Origin: Vulcanimicrobiota bacterium
Lineage (GTDB): Bacteria; Vulcanimicrobiota; Vulcanimicrobiia; Vulcanimicrobiales; Vulcanimicrobiaceae
DNA: 24,365 nucleotides
Direction of reading: 5' to 3'
NCBI GenBank assembly: GCA_003155175.1
Contig: PMFP01000055.1
Span: 601 to 24,965 of the forward strand
Part shown: positions 15,477 through 23,390 of the stretch, one piece after another
How the letters are laid out: every line of letters begins with the position of its first letter
Position numbering within the stretch: position 1 is the stretch's first letter
Program-made: the position numbers and the translations under genes
The notes under the pieces: model-generated
Databases searched by the model: none
Told to the model about the DNA's origin: nothing
The model's input: the letters and a program-made list of their open reading frames with translations, nothing else

Positions 15477-17513
15477 TTATCTGGTCAGCGGCCGTCCGTC
15501 GGGATAGATCGGGCGGTTGATGATGCGCTCGAGATCCTCCGCTTTGGCCGTGAGGGCGAGATCGCAAAACGTCTTGAAGTTCTCGCGCTCGGCTTCGCCT
15601 TCGGCGTAGCGCTCGTTCTTGGTCAGGTCGATCTTGCCCGGCGCCTCGAGAAAGCGTACGAAGCGTCCGTCGTCGTCCTGCGCGATCTCGACGAGTCCCT
15701 CGTCTTCGAACATTCGCAGAGCGACCGCGACGGTGCGCTCGTCGGCCTTGTCGAGATCCAGCGTGCGCGCGATGTCGGCGAACGTCATGCGCAACGGGCC
15801 GCCGTGAGCCAGTCTACGGATCTCGCGATAGAGCTCGCGAAGCAGCTGCAGCGACGGCGCGCCGCGCTCGATCAAGAACTCGTTGATGCGCCGGTCGGCT
15901 TCGCCGAAGAGTAGATGGATTTGCGCCGGTGCGCCGTCGCGACCGGCGCGACCCGCTTGCTGATTGAACTCCGTGAAGTTGAAGTTCAAGTGGTAGAGCA
16001 CGACGTAGCGCACGTCGGGTAAGTCGATGCCTTCGCCGAACGCCGAGGTCGCGATGACGATGCGCAACCCGCCGTCGCGAAAGAGCCGCTCGACTTCGTG
16101 GCGCTCGGGCGTGGGCATCCCGGCGTGGTAGAACATTACCTCGTTGCCGTAGGCGGCGCGCAACTTCTCCGCCACCTTGGTCGCCTCGCTGCGGGACATC
16201 GTGTAGACGATCCCCTTGGCTTGCGGATCGGCGAACAGGTCGATGAGGTAGCGCGCGCGATCCGTCGTGCCGCGCGCGTCCACGACCGCCAGGTTTTCGC
16301 GCACCGTCGGATCGATCACCCATGCGTCGATCGCGAGGTTCTTGAGAATCGCGTCGAACGCGGCGTCGCCCGCCGTCGCCGTGAGCGCGAGAATTTGCGG
16401 CGCACCCAGCGAGGCGATCGTTTCGCCGAGCGCTCCGTAGGCGGAGCGATGCGTCGAACCGTGCACGTGGTGCGCCTCGTCTACGACGACCATCGCCGGA
16501 ACGCTGGCGCCGGTAAACCGGTCCCGATGAAAGGCGAGAAACTCCGGGGTCGCCAGGATCACGTCCCACGCGCCCTCCGCGAGCGCTTCGAACAGCTCGG
16601 CGCGCTCGTCGGCCGGAATCGAACCGTTGGCGCGGTAGATCCGCAGACCGAACGTTTCGAGCCGTCGCGAGAGGCTCTCGTACTGATCGTTGGTGAGCGC
16701 GCGCAGCGGGTAGACGACCAGCGTTTTTCCCGAGCCTGCCAGCGCACGAAGCGCGGCCGGATATTGAAAGCAAAACGACTTGCCGCGTCCGGTCGCGAGC
16801 ACCGCGAGCGTGTTGCGTCCGGCTTCGACGCGCGCGAGCACGTCGCGCTGCGCATCGTGCGGCTCGTGCCGGCCGATCAGCGCCTCGCGAATGCGGTCCG
16901 CGTCTCCGGACCATTCGGCGCGCAGCGCGCCCGCTTCGAGACCACGCCGCGCGACCGACGCCGCCGAATCGAGCGTAATGTCGAGATTCACGCCGCGGCT
17001 CCGCGACGGATCGCCCGCGGCGGGCCCCCCGGTCAACGTCGAGACGCGCGCGCGATAGCGCGCGCCGGCGTCGATGAGCGGCGCCAGATGCTTAGCGATT
17101 TCCTTCCGGATGTAGCCGAGTTGCAGGTTGCCGAAGCGCACGGCGACGGCATTCGGATCGTAGGCGTTCGCGGGCTCGCGGACCAGCTCGAGCTCGCTGC
17201 CGTCGCGCAATCCGGCGATCGTGTCTTGGCGCCCCTCGAACGTCACGCCGACGACCTTGGAGAAGAACTGCGTCGCGCGGCCGATCGAAGCGAACGGGTC
17301 GCGCTCTAGATAACGCTCGCTCTGCGCGAACGCTCGCGAGACGAACGCGTCGCGATCGGAGCCGGGTTCGGAGACGGGAATCGAGCGAGCCTGCGGAGCG
17401 GCGGGATCGGAGGGTGCGTTCAGCGCGGCGAGCGCGCGTTCGAAGGCCGCCTCCGATTTGGTCGGACGCGGGAGCGGTTTGTTAGTGCTGCTCGATGGAG
17501 TCCGGCCGCCCAT
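15477..17513 (-). CDS. HIRAN-domain DEAH-box SF2 helicase, RecQ-related
   Basis: 678 residues from the ATG at 17513; a TTG at 17552 is an in-frame alternative, and neither has a well-placed Shine-Dalgarno. After a disordered N-terminus, residues ~83-165 form a HIRAN domain (FFSKVVGVTFEGR ... YDPNAVAVRF ... LGYIRKEIAKHLAP), a module known in HLTF/Rad5 for binding DNA 3' ends. The helicase core has Walker A ATGRGKS (240-246), DEAH (345-348), TATA (motif III), and motif VI QQAGRAGRDG (518-527), which resembles RecQ. The RecQ aromatic-rich loop after DEAH (usually CISQWGHDFRP) is absent, and no RecQ zinc-binding Cys cluster is visible; a winged-helix-like segment (~FADIARTLDLDKADERTVAVALRM) follows instead. 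The gene starts inside the 3' end of secF (32-nt overlap), so it is probably translated from the same mRNA. A role in DNA repair or fork remodelling is inferred. Confidence 0.82.
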   Translation of the reverse strand: MGGRTPSSSTNKPLPRPTKSEAAFERALAALNAPSDPAAPQARSIPVSEPGSDRDAFVSRAFAQSERYLERDPFASIGRATQFFSKVVGVTFEGRQDTIAGLRDGSELELVREPANAYDPNAVAVRFGNLQLGYIRKEIAKHLAPLIDAGARYRARVSTLTGGPAAGDPSRSRGVNLDITLDSAASVARRGLEAGALRAEWSGDADRIREALIGRHEPHDAQRDVLARVEAGRNTLAVLATGRGKSFCFQYPAALRALAGSGKTLVVYPLRALTNDQYESLSRRLETFGLRIYRANGSIPADERAELFEALAEGAWDVILATPEFLAFHRDRFTGASVPAMVVVDEAHHVHGSTHRSAYGALGETIASLGAPQILALTATAGDAAFDAILKNLAIDAWVIDPTVRENLAVVDARGTTDRARYLIDLFADPQAKGIVYTMSRSEATKVAEKLRAAYGNEVMFYHAGMPTPERHEVERLFRDGGLRIVIATSAFGEGIDLPDVRYVVLYHLNFNFTEFNQQAGRAGRDGAPAQIHLLFGEADRRINEFLIERGAPSLQLLRELYREIRRLAHGGPLRMTFADIARTLDLDKADERTVAVALRMFEDEGLVEIAQDDDGRFVRFLEAPGKIDLTKNERYAEGEAERENFKTFCDLALTAKAEDLERIINRPIYPDGRPLTR

Positions 17514-18807
17514 GTTCGGGCGCTTGCGTCTCTTCCGGCTCGAAGCCTTCAAGGTTGAGCGAGATCTCTTCGTGACCTTGTTCGTACGCGGCCTCGTGCA
17601 GACCCGACGTCTGCGCGTCGAGCGGATCGATCTCCGCCTCCCCGGTCAGGCGCGTCGTCTCGTCCGGCAGCTCGGCGACGGCGGTCGTCGCATCCTCGCG
17701 CTTGCGGCGATAACGAACCGGCGCGGCCTGCGGCTGGCGGACTTCTTTCGCTTTTTGGCGCCGCTCGCGGCGAGCGGCCACGATGTCTTCGCGCGGCACG
17801 CCGGCCGGCGATTTCGCGTCCGGACGGGCGCGCGTTCCCGCACTCGCTTCGGCGGTCGCCAGGCTCGCGCGACGGCGATTGGCCGCGGCTTCGATTTGAC
17901 GCTTGCGGAACACCGCCACCAGCGGCGCCGAGAAGAAGATCGAATGATAGCCGCCCGAGCAGATGCCGACGAGCAGCGCGAATGCGAAGTTCTTCAGGCT
18001 CGCTCCGCCCAGCGCTAAGAGGGCGACCAGCGTGATCACCACCGTCGCAAGCGTGTTGAACGAGCGCGTCATCGTCTGTTTGATGGATTCGTTGACGATC
18101 GTGTCGTAGGGCTGGCCCGCCATCAGCTTGGTGTTCTCGCGGATTCGATCGAGAATGACGATCGTATCCATAACGGAGTAGCCGATGACCGTCAAGACCG
18201 CGGCCAGGAACGCATCGTCGGCGCGACGGTCGGCGAGCGCGTAGATGCCGATCATCATCGCGGCATCGCGAACGAGTGCGAGGACCGTTACCAGGCCGAA
18301 GATGTAATTCCAGCCGAAGCGGAACGCGATGTAGAGAAACTGGATGCCGAGCGCGATGACGAGCGCGAGCAGCGCGTTGCGCAAGTATTCGCCACCGAGC
18401 GACGGGCCGACCGAAGTAATCTGCGAGGCCGCGCGGTCCACCGGACCGACCTTACCCAGCGCGTCCCAAATCTGCGCCGATTCGTTGGCGAACGGCGTCT
18501 GGGTTTGGATGTCGAAGCCTTTGCCCGTATCTCCGGTCGTCGTGATGCGCGCGTCGGTCACGCCGACGGTCGCGATCGCATTCTTGACTTGTTCGGTCGA
18601 GGCGGGCTGCTGGAACTGCACGCTGATGTCGGTTCCGCCGGTGAACGAGAGTCCGAGACGCAACATGTGCGAGGGTTGGAAGCCTTGGCCGCCCTGGAAT
18701 CCGTGATAGATCATCGCGGCAACGCCCAGGGCGATGATCAAGTACGAGATCGTCGAGACGGTGCGGAACCAGCCGACGATATTCCAGTCTAACTTACGAA
18801 ACCACAT
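17482..18807 (-). CDS. secF: Protein-export membrane protein SecF with long charged C-terminal tail
   Basis: 441 residues. SecF partners SecD in the inner membrane and uses the proton-motive force to complete Sec-dependent export. TM1 is ~17-35, followed by LGLSFTGGTD and a short periplasmic P4 domain. Five more helices cover ~141-300 with the signature GYSVMDTIVILDRIREN, including the conserved Asp214. CSGGYHSIFFSAPL replaces the common GTYSSIFIAAPL block. Residues ~301-441 form a cytoplasmic tail, first rich in Arg/Lys/Ala and then strongly acidic, with no membrane segment; most SecF proteins stop soon after the last helix. It starts 6 nt after secD and overlaps the helicase gene at its 3' end. 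Confidence 0.95.
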   Translation of the reverse strand: MWFRKLDWNIVGWFRTVSTISYLIIALGVAAMIYHGFQGGQGFQPSHMLRLGLSFTGGTDISVQFQQPASTEQVKNAIATVGVTDARITTTGDTGKGFDIQTQTPFANESAQIWDALGKVGPVDRAASQITSVGPSLGGEYLRNALLALVIALGIQFLYIAFRFGWNYIFGLVTVLALVRDAAMMIGIYALADRRADDAFLAAVLTVIGYSVMDTIVILDRIRENTKLMAGQPYDTIVNESIKQTMTRSFNTLATVVITLVALLALGGASLKNFAFALLVGICSGGYHSIFFSAPLVAVFRKRQIEAAANRRRASLATAEASAGTRARPDAKSPAGVPREDIVAARRERRQKAKEVRQPQAAPVRYRRKREDATTAVAELPDETTRLTGEAEIDPLDAQTSGLHEAAYEQGHEEISLNLEGFEPEETQAPEHGRPDSIEQH

Positions 18808-18813
18808 GGCGCG

Positions 18814-20178
18814 CTACGCTCCGGACTTCGCAAAGATGCCGACGTCGTCGCTCTTGACGCCGTAGAACTCCGGCGCCGTCAAGAGGTTGTTGTCGACGAA
18901 GAGATCGACCAGGAAGCGGGTGACGAAGACCGCGGTAAACAACGAGACGACGGTTCCCCAGAACAGCGTGAACGCAAAGCCCTGCACGGTTCCCGTGCCG
19001 AGCATGAAGAGCACGCCGGCCCCGACGATGGTCGTGAAGTGGCTGTCGAAGACGGCCGAGAACGCGCGCGTGAAACCGGTGCGAACGGCGGCGCGCAGCG
19101 TCTTGCCGTTCCAGAGCTCTTCTTTTATGCGCTCGAAGATCAGCACGTTCGCATCAACCGCCATGCCGATCGAGAGCACGAAGCCGGCGATGCCGGGCAG
19201 CGTGAGCGTCGCGTGCGAGACGGCGAGAATGGCGAGCATCACGAGGACGTAGATAGCCAAGGCGACGTCGGCGAGCACGCCCGGCAGACGATAGACCAGC
19301 GCCATGAAGATCAGCACGAGTCCCAGGCCGAGCATGGAGGCCCGGAGCGACTGAACGAGGTCGATCTTGCCCAGCGTGGGTCCGATGTTCTCGTTTTCGA
19401 TGATCTTGATCTGAGCCGGCAGCGCGCCGGCGTCGAGCTCGTTGGCCAGCGTGATCGTCTGCTCTTGCGTGAAGTTGCCTTCGATCTGTCCGCTGTCGTA
19501 AATCGGGCTGTTGATCCGCGGGGCCGAGATGTAACGCTTGTCCAAGAAGATGCCGAGCAGATTCCCCACGTTGGCGGTGGTGATCTTCCCAAACTTCGCC
19601 GGGTCCTTGGTCGCAAACTCGACGACCGAACCGCCGCCCGTTTGCTGGATCGCGGACTGCGCGCTCTTGAGATCCTTGCCCGAATAGACGACTGGCCCGC
19701 TGGCCGCGTACGCCGCGCCCGCCACGTAGGCTTCCGCCGCAGCCTTCTGCTTGGCCGTCGCGCCTGGAGCGCTCAGGACGGCGAGCGCCCCCTCGGCTTT
19801 CTGCGCCACGTCGGTCGGAACGATCTTAAATTCGAGCACCGCGACCTGCTTGAGGACGGCTTCGGCCTGCTCCGGGTCGCGCACGTTCGGGAGCTCGACG
19901 AGGATGCGATCGCTGCCGACTTTGCTGATCGTCGGCTCGGCCACGCCCAGGCCGTTGATGCGGCGCTGGATGACCTCGATCGTCTGCTCCTGGATCTGCG
20001 AGGTGATCTGCGGGACGTCTTGCGTCGGATAGAGCTGCAAGAGCAACCGCGATCCGCCCGACAAGTCGAGACCGAGATGGATCTTCTCCGAGACGGGAAA
20101 CGCAGCCCAGGCCGACAACGCGACCACAGCGATGAGCACGAGCGCCTTCAGGGGCGTCTTAAGGTTATTCCAGTTCAT
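18814..20178 (-). CDS. secD: Protein-export membrane protein SecD
   Basis: 454 residues. The N-terminal helix (~10-27) is followed by the SecD hallmark LGLDLSGGSRLLLQL, the periplasmic P1 region (~40-270, with RINGLGVAEPTISKVGSDRILVELP near its start) and five further helices. These carry GIAGFVLSIGMAVDANVLIFERIKEEL and the TTIVGAGVLFMLGTGTVQGFAFTL block. With SecF it helps pull translocated proteins into the periplasm and releases them from SecY. No clear Shine-Dalgarno precedes the ATG; the leader instead carries a GC-rich hairpin. It is the first gene of secD-secF-helicase on the minus strand, with its own predicted promoter just downstream of the flagellar operon terminator. Confidence 0.96.
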   Translation of the reverse strand: MNWNNLKTPLKALVLIAVVALSAWAAFPVSEKIHLGLDLSGGSRLLLQLYPTQDVPQITSQIQEQTIEVIQRRINGLGVAEPTISKVGSDRILVELPNVRDPEQAEAVLKQVAVLEFKIVPTDVAQKAEGALAVLSAPGATAKQKAAAEAYVAGAAYAASGPVVYSGKDLKSAQSAIQQTGGGSVVEFATKDPAKFGKITTANVGNLLGIFLDKRYISAPRINSPIYDSGQIEGNFTQEQTITLANELDAGALPAQIKIIENENIGPTLGKIDLVQSLRASMLGLGLVLIFMALVYRLPGVLADVALAIYVLVMLAILAVSHATLTLPGIAGFVLSIGMAVDANVLIFERIKEELWNGKTLRAAVRTGFTRAFSAVFDSHFTTIVGAGVLFMLGTGTVQGFAFTLFWGTVVSLFTAVFVTRFLVDLFVDNNLLTAPEFYGVKSDDVGIFAKSGA

Positions 20179-20207
20179 GTACGTCCGGGGGGCCTAGCAC
20201 ACGCGAG

Positions 20208-20232
20208 CGGCCCTGGCAGAACTGCCGGGCCG
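20208..20232 (-). promoter_or_regulatory. GC-rich leader hairpin of secD
   Basis: On the plus strand, CGGCCC (20208-20213) pairs with GGGCCG (20227-20232), and GGCAG (20215-20219) with CTGCC (20222-20226), with one bulged base at 20214. That gives 11 potential pairs and a very tight loop. It lies about 30 nt upstream of the secD ATG and about 10 nt after the predicted transcription start. No T-run follows it, so it is not a simple terminator. It may stabilise or regulate the secDF mRNA. Confidence 0.45.
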
Positions 20233-20249
20233 TCGAGATTAACCTTGCA

Positions 20250-20278
20250 ACGGTATCAAGCCTGCCCCGTACTGTCAA
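20250..20278 (-). promoter_or_regulatory. secD: Predicted sigma-70-type promoter of secD
   Basis: Minus-strand TTGACA (20278-20273, perfect -35), a 17-bp spacer, then TACCGT (20255-20250) preceded by TGA, giving an extended -10 of the TGnTAnnnT form. The predicted start is near 20243, leaving a ~65-nt leader. The -10 core itself is weak, so the call rests on the -35, the spacing and the TG extension. Confidence 0.45.
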
Positions 20279-20321
20279 CGAGAAGAGGCGCCTTGTAGGG
20301 CCACCCTGCCAAGGAAGCGCC
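20277..20321 (-). terminator. Hairpin terminator after flhA
   Basis: Read on the minus strand: GGCG, a 3-nt bulge, CCTTG, an internal GC, AGGG, loop TGG, CCCT, A, CAAGG, CGCC (20321 to 20287), then the pyrimidine-rich TCTTCTCGTT. The paired segments nest correctly and begin 22 nt after the flhA stop. The T-run is interrupted, so termination may be partial. Confidence 0.5.
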
Positions 20322-20343
20322 GAGCTGCGTCAACGCGCGTTCG

Positions 20344-22374
20344 TCAGCCGGCCGGAGCCAACGCCGGAACGGCCAAGAGCTCCGGGGTGAGAATCTCCAG
20401 CGGCTGCAAGGGAAGCTCGGGCGGAAGCTCGTGGTACGCGAAGACCTCGACGTCCACGCCCGAGCGGTGCAGCAGCTCGGCGAGGACCGGACGCATGGCC
20501 GCGCTGCAGACGACGCACGGGCGATCGCGTCCGGCCCGGCTTGCAAACGCAGCGATGCGGTCGCGAATCGCCAGCGCCAAGACGGGGTCGAGCGCTTCGC
20601 CGGGCCGATCCAGGTCGGCATCGAGAACCAGCGGTTCCAAGCGTTCGAGTCCTCGACGCCGCAGCTGGTCGCAGACGGCGGCGCGCCGCCCCGCTTCGGC
20701 GAGCTCGCGCGGATCCCGCGAGCCCGTCTCGAGCATCGCCTCGAGCAGGACCACGGGATCGCGCGGCCAGACGCGCTCCCGAAGCAGCAGCTGAAACGCT
20801 CGGTGCACGGCGCCCATCGGGAGGGCGTCGGTTCCGACGTCTTTGACGAGCGACGGAAATCGAGTGCGCAGATGTTCGAGCAGCGTATGCACTTCCTGAC
20901 GGCCGATTAACTCCGCCGCGTGCGTGCGCGCGATCTCCGCCAAATGCGATCCGATCACCGAAATGGGATCAAAGACCAACGCGCCCGCATCGGTCGCACG
21001 ATCGCGCTGCGACGGCGCGATCCAAACCGCCGGCAGGCCGTAGACCGGTTCGCGGACGACGCGCGCGCCGAGCGCGCTCACGACGCGTTCTTCGGCTACT
21101 GCGCAGAGACGCTCGAGTTCCAGGCGCCCTTCGCCGGCAATCCGATCGCGAACCCGTACGGCGTAGGTCTGCGGATCGCGGCTCAAGTCGTCGCGCAAGC
21201 GAACCCCGGGGAGCACGACGCCGATCTCGGTCGCGAGCGCACGCCGGACTTCACCGACGCGATCGAGCAGCGTGTCGGCGAGCGGCGCGGCGAGCAGCGG
21301 CGCGAGATCCAAGCCGACGTCTATCGAGATCGCGTCGACGCCGACCAAGCCCAAGGCCAGCTCGGGGCGCCGCATGGCCTGGCGTTTGGCCCGCGCTGCA
21401 GCGGCCCGCTGCCCGGAAGCGTACCGCATGCGCCGGCGGTGCGCCGCCTGACCCAGCGCGAACGCGCACGTACCCAGCGAAAGAAAGACCGGCGCGGGGA
21501 GGGCGGGCACGAAAGCGAGTGCGATCAGGAGCCCGCCCGCGCTTCGCAAGACTTCCGGCCGGCCGAATAGTTGCGCGGCCAGATCGGTTCCGAGAGCGCC
21601 GTCGCTGGCAACGCGCGTGACCATCATTCCCATCGCGATGGAGATGAGAAAAGCGGGTAGCGTCGTGACCAGCGCGTTGCCGATCGAAAGCAGCGCGAAG
21701 GTATTCACGGCGTCCATCGGCGAGAGGCCGTGATAGAACACGCCGACCGCAATTCCGCCGGCGAGGTTGAGCGCGACGATCACCAGGGCCGCGACGGCAT
21801 CGCCCTTGACGAACTTGCCCGCCCCGTCCATGGCTCCGTAAAAGTCGGCTTCGCGCTGAACGGTCTCGCGTTTGAGCCGCGCACCGTCGATGTCGAGCGC
21901 GCCGGCGTGAACGTCGGCGTCGATGGCCATTTGCTTTCCCGGCATCGCGTCGAGCGTAAAACGCGCGGCAACCTCGGCCACGCGCTGCGAGCCGCTCGCG
22001 ATCACCACGAATTGAATCGTCACGAGAATCACGAAGACGATCAGGCCGACGACGAGATTTCCGTGCACGACGAATTCGCCGAAGGCGGGAATGAGCGCGC
22101 CGGCCGCCCCGGGCGTCGCTCCCTGCGTGAGGATGAGCCGGGTCGCCGACACGTCGAGCGAGAGGCGAAAGAGCGTCGCGAGGAGCAGCGCGGGTGCGAA
22201 CGCCGAGAACTCCAGCGGATCCTCGACCGTCACCGACAGCAACAGCACGAGCGCGGAGCCGAAGATGTTGACCGCGAGCAGCACGTCCAAAAGCCACGGC
22301 GGGAGCGGCACGATGAGGATCGCGACTACGGCCAAGAGCAGCGCGGCGAAGACGTAGGGGTGAGCGCGCGGCAT
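20344..22374 (-). CDS. flhA: Flagellar export-gate protein FlhA
   Basis: 676 residues. It forms the nonameric inner-membrane gate of the flagellar type III export apparatus and docks substrates and chaperones with its cytoplasmic domain. The N-terminal half holds about eight helices with the family signature LLLATLFRLSLDVSATRLIL (~63-82), RVAEVAARFTLDAMPGKQMAIDAD (~131-154) and ADFYGAMDGAGKFVKGD (~176-192). A soluble domain of about 350 residues follows. The charged residues studied in Salmonella FlhA are kept (R131, R138, D142, K187, D192, R254) except that Asn233 stands where Salmonella has Asp249. The ATG at 22374 shares one base with the flhB stop (TGATG); the frame continues upstream but only as an antisense-like shadow of flhB. 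Gene order after FliQ-FliR-FlhB supports a flagellar rather than injectisome origin. Confidence 0.93.
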   Translation of the reverse strand: MPRAHPYVFAALLLAVVAILIVPLPPWLLDVLLAVNIFGSALVLLLSVTVEDPLEFSAFAPALLLATLFRLSLDVSATRLILTQGATPGAAGALIPAFGEFVVHGNLVVGLIVFVILVTIQFVVIASGSQRVAEVAARFTLDAMPGKQMAIDADVHAGALDIDGARLKRETVQREADFYGAMDGAGKFVKGDAVAALVIVALNLAGGIAVGVFYHGLSPMDAVNTFALLSIGNALVTTLPAFLISIAMGMMVTRVASDGALGTDLAAQLFGRPEVLRSAGGLLIALAFVPALPAPVFLSLGTCAFALGQAAHRRRMRYASGQRAAAARAKRQAMRRPELALGLVGVDAISIDVGLDLAPLLAAPLADTLLDRVGEVRRALATEIGVVLPGVRLRDDLSRDPQTYAVRVRDRIAGEGRLELERLCAVAEERVVSALGARVVREPVYGLPAVWIAPSQRDRATDAGALVFDPISVIGSHLAEIARTHAAELIGRQEVHTLLEHLRTRFPSLVKDVGTDALPMGAVHRAFQLLLRERVWPRDPVVLLEAMLETGSRDPRELAEAGRRAAVCDQLRRRGLERLEPLVLDADLDRPGEALDPVLALAIRDRIAAFASRAGRDRPCVVCSAAMRPVLAELLHRSGVDVEVFAYHELPPELPLQPLEILTPELLAVPALAPAG

Positions 22375-23390
22375 CAGCGCGCCTCCGGCAAATCGCCGGT
22401 GCGCATCAGCGCGGAGACGACCGCCGCGACCGCAACGTAGTGCGCGTGCGGGATGACGTCGCCGGCGCGGGATTCGAAATAGAGCGCGCGAGCCAGCGCT
22501 ACGTCTTCGATCACCGGCACGCCGTGCTCGGCGGCAAGACGGCGAACGCGCAGCGCCCCCGCACCTTCGGCGCGCACCAAGACGCACGGCACCGGCACCT
22601 CGGGAGGCCGGTAATCGAGCGCGACCGCCACGTGCGTCGGGTTCACGACGACGAAGGCGGCTTTCTTTACGTTGACGATCGCGCCGCGCACGAAGTCGCG
22701 ATGCAGCGTGCGGCGGCGCCCTCGCGCCTGCGGGTCGCCGTCCTGTTCTTTGCTCTCGCGCTTGAGCTCGGAAAAACTCATGCGCAGGCGCCTCAACCAC
22801 GCACGGCGGGCCTGCGCGAGCTCGAGCAACGAAAAGGCCAGACCGACCGCGCAGGCGCTCAAGCAGACGCGCTGCGCGCCGGTCCAGGCCGCCGCCGCCG
22901 AGGATTCAAGTCCTCCGGCGACGGACGTGCCCAGCACGTTCGCAACGGCCGGCGCGAGAACCAGCGCGCTCAGCACGAACGCGGCGATCGCGCGCAGTCC
23001 GTGGGCCGCACTTTCGCGCGACAACGTTCGCTTCGCGCCTTCGATCGGGTTCAAGCGATCGAACTTGACCGCGACGGGCACGAGGCGCGGACCGCCGCTC
23101 TGCAGCAGGCCGGCGGCGGCCCCGAACGCCGCAGCACACGCGCCCGGCGCGGCGGCAGCGAGCAGCATCCACAGCGGCCCGCGACTCGCGGCGTCGCCGC
23201 GCGCGGCGCGCGCGACGGCGTCGCTCGCGACGTTTCCAAACCATGGCGCGATCGCGATCGTGCACGTAACCGCCGCCAAGAACCCGGCGTTCGCGCCGAA
23301 CTCGCCGGCCCGCGGCGTATCGCCTTCGCGCTTGGCCTTTTCGACGCGCGAGGGCGTCGGCTCGAAGCCCTTCTCTCCGCTATCGCTCAC
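22374..23390 (-). CDS. flhB: Flagellar export switch protein FlhB
   Basis: 338 residues, GTG start. FlhB sets export specificity and switches from rod/hook to filament substrates after self-cleavage. The N-terminus shows the family pattern GFEPTPSRVEKAKREGDTPRA. Four hydrophobic segments follow (~35-52, 75-97, 133-158 and 172-192), then the basic linker. The autocleavage motif NPTH is at 250-253 in FVVVNPTHVAVALDY. The C-terminal subdomain has GVPVIEDVALARALYF and GDVIPHAHYVAVAAVVSAL; His replaces the usual Glu-Glu/Glu-Leu after IP. The GTG overlaps the fliR stop as GTGA, and its own stop shares a base with the flhA ATG, indicating one tightly coupled mRNA. Confidence 0.93.
   Translation of the reverse strand: MSDSGEKGFEPTPSRVEKAKREGDTPRAGEFGANAGFLAAVTCTIAIAPWFGNVASDAVARAARGDAASRGPLWMLLAAAAPGACAAAFGAAAGLLQSGGPRLVPVAVKFDRLNPIEGAKRTLSRESAAHGLRAIAAFVLSALVLAPAVANVLGTSVAGGLESSAAAAWTGAQRVCLSACAVGLAFSLLELAQARRAWLRRLRMSFSELKRESKEQDGDPQARGRRRTLHRDFVRGAIVNVKKAAFVVVNPTHVAVALDYRPPEVPVPCVLVRAEGAGALRVRRLAAEHGVPVIEDVALARALYFESRAGDVIPHAHYVAVAAVVSALMRTGDLPEAR

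Noticed and set aside
19039..20298. 419-codon plus-strand frame opposite secD
   Set aside because: Rich in Asp/Arg/Glu with no recognisable domain; it is the antisense image of SecD helices and covers the secD promoter.
20256..20343. Possible leader peptide gene upstream of secD, like VemP
   Set aside because: The only open frame there is the tail of an Arg/Ser-rich shadow of flhA. It has no start, ribosome site or arrest-like motif of its own in the leader.
22375..22800. N-terminal extension of the flhA frame
   Set aside because: Arg-rich shadow of flhB. The FlhA N-terminus begins with MPRAHPYVFAALLLAVV at 22374, at the flhB stop.
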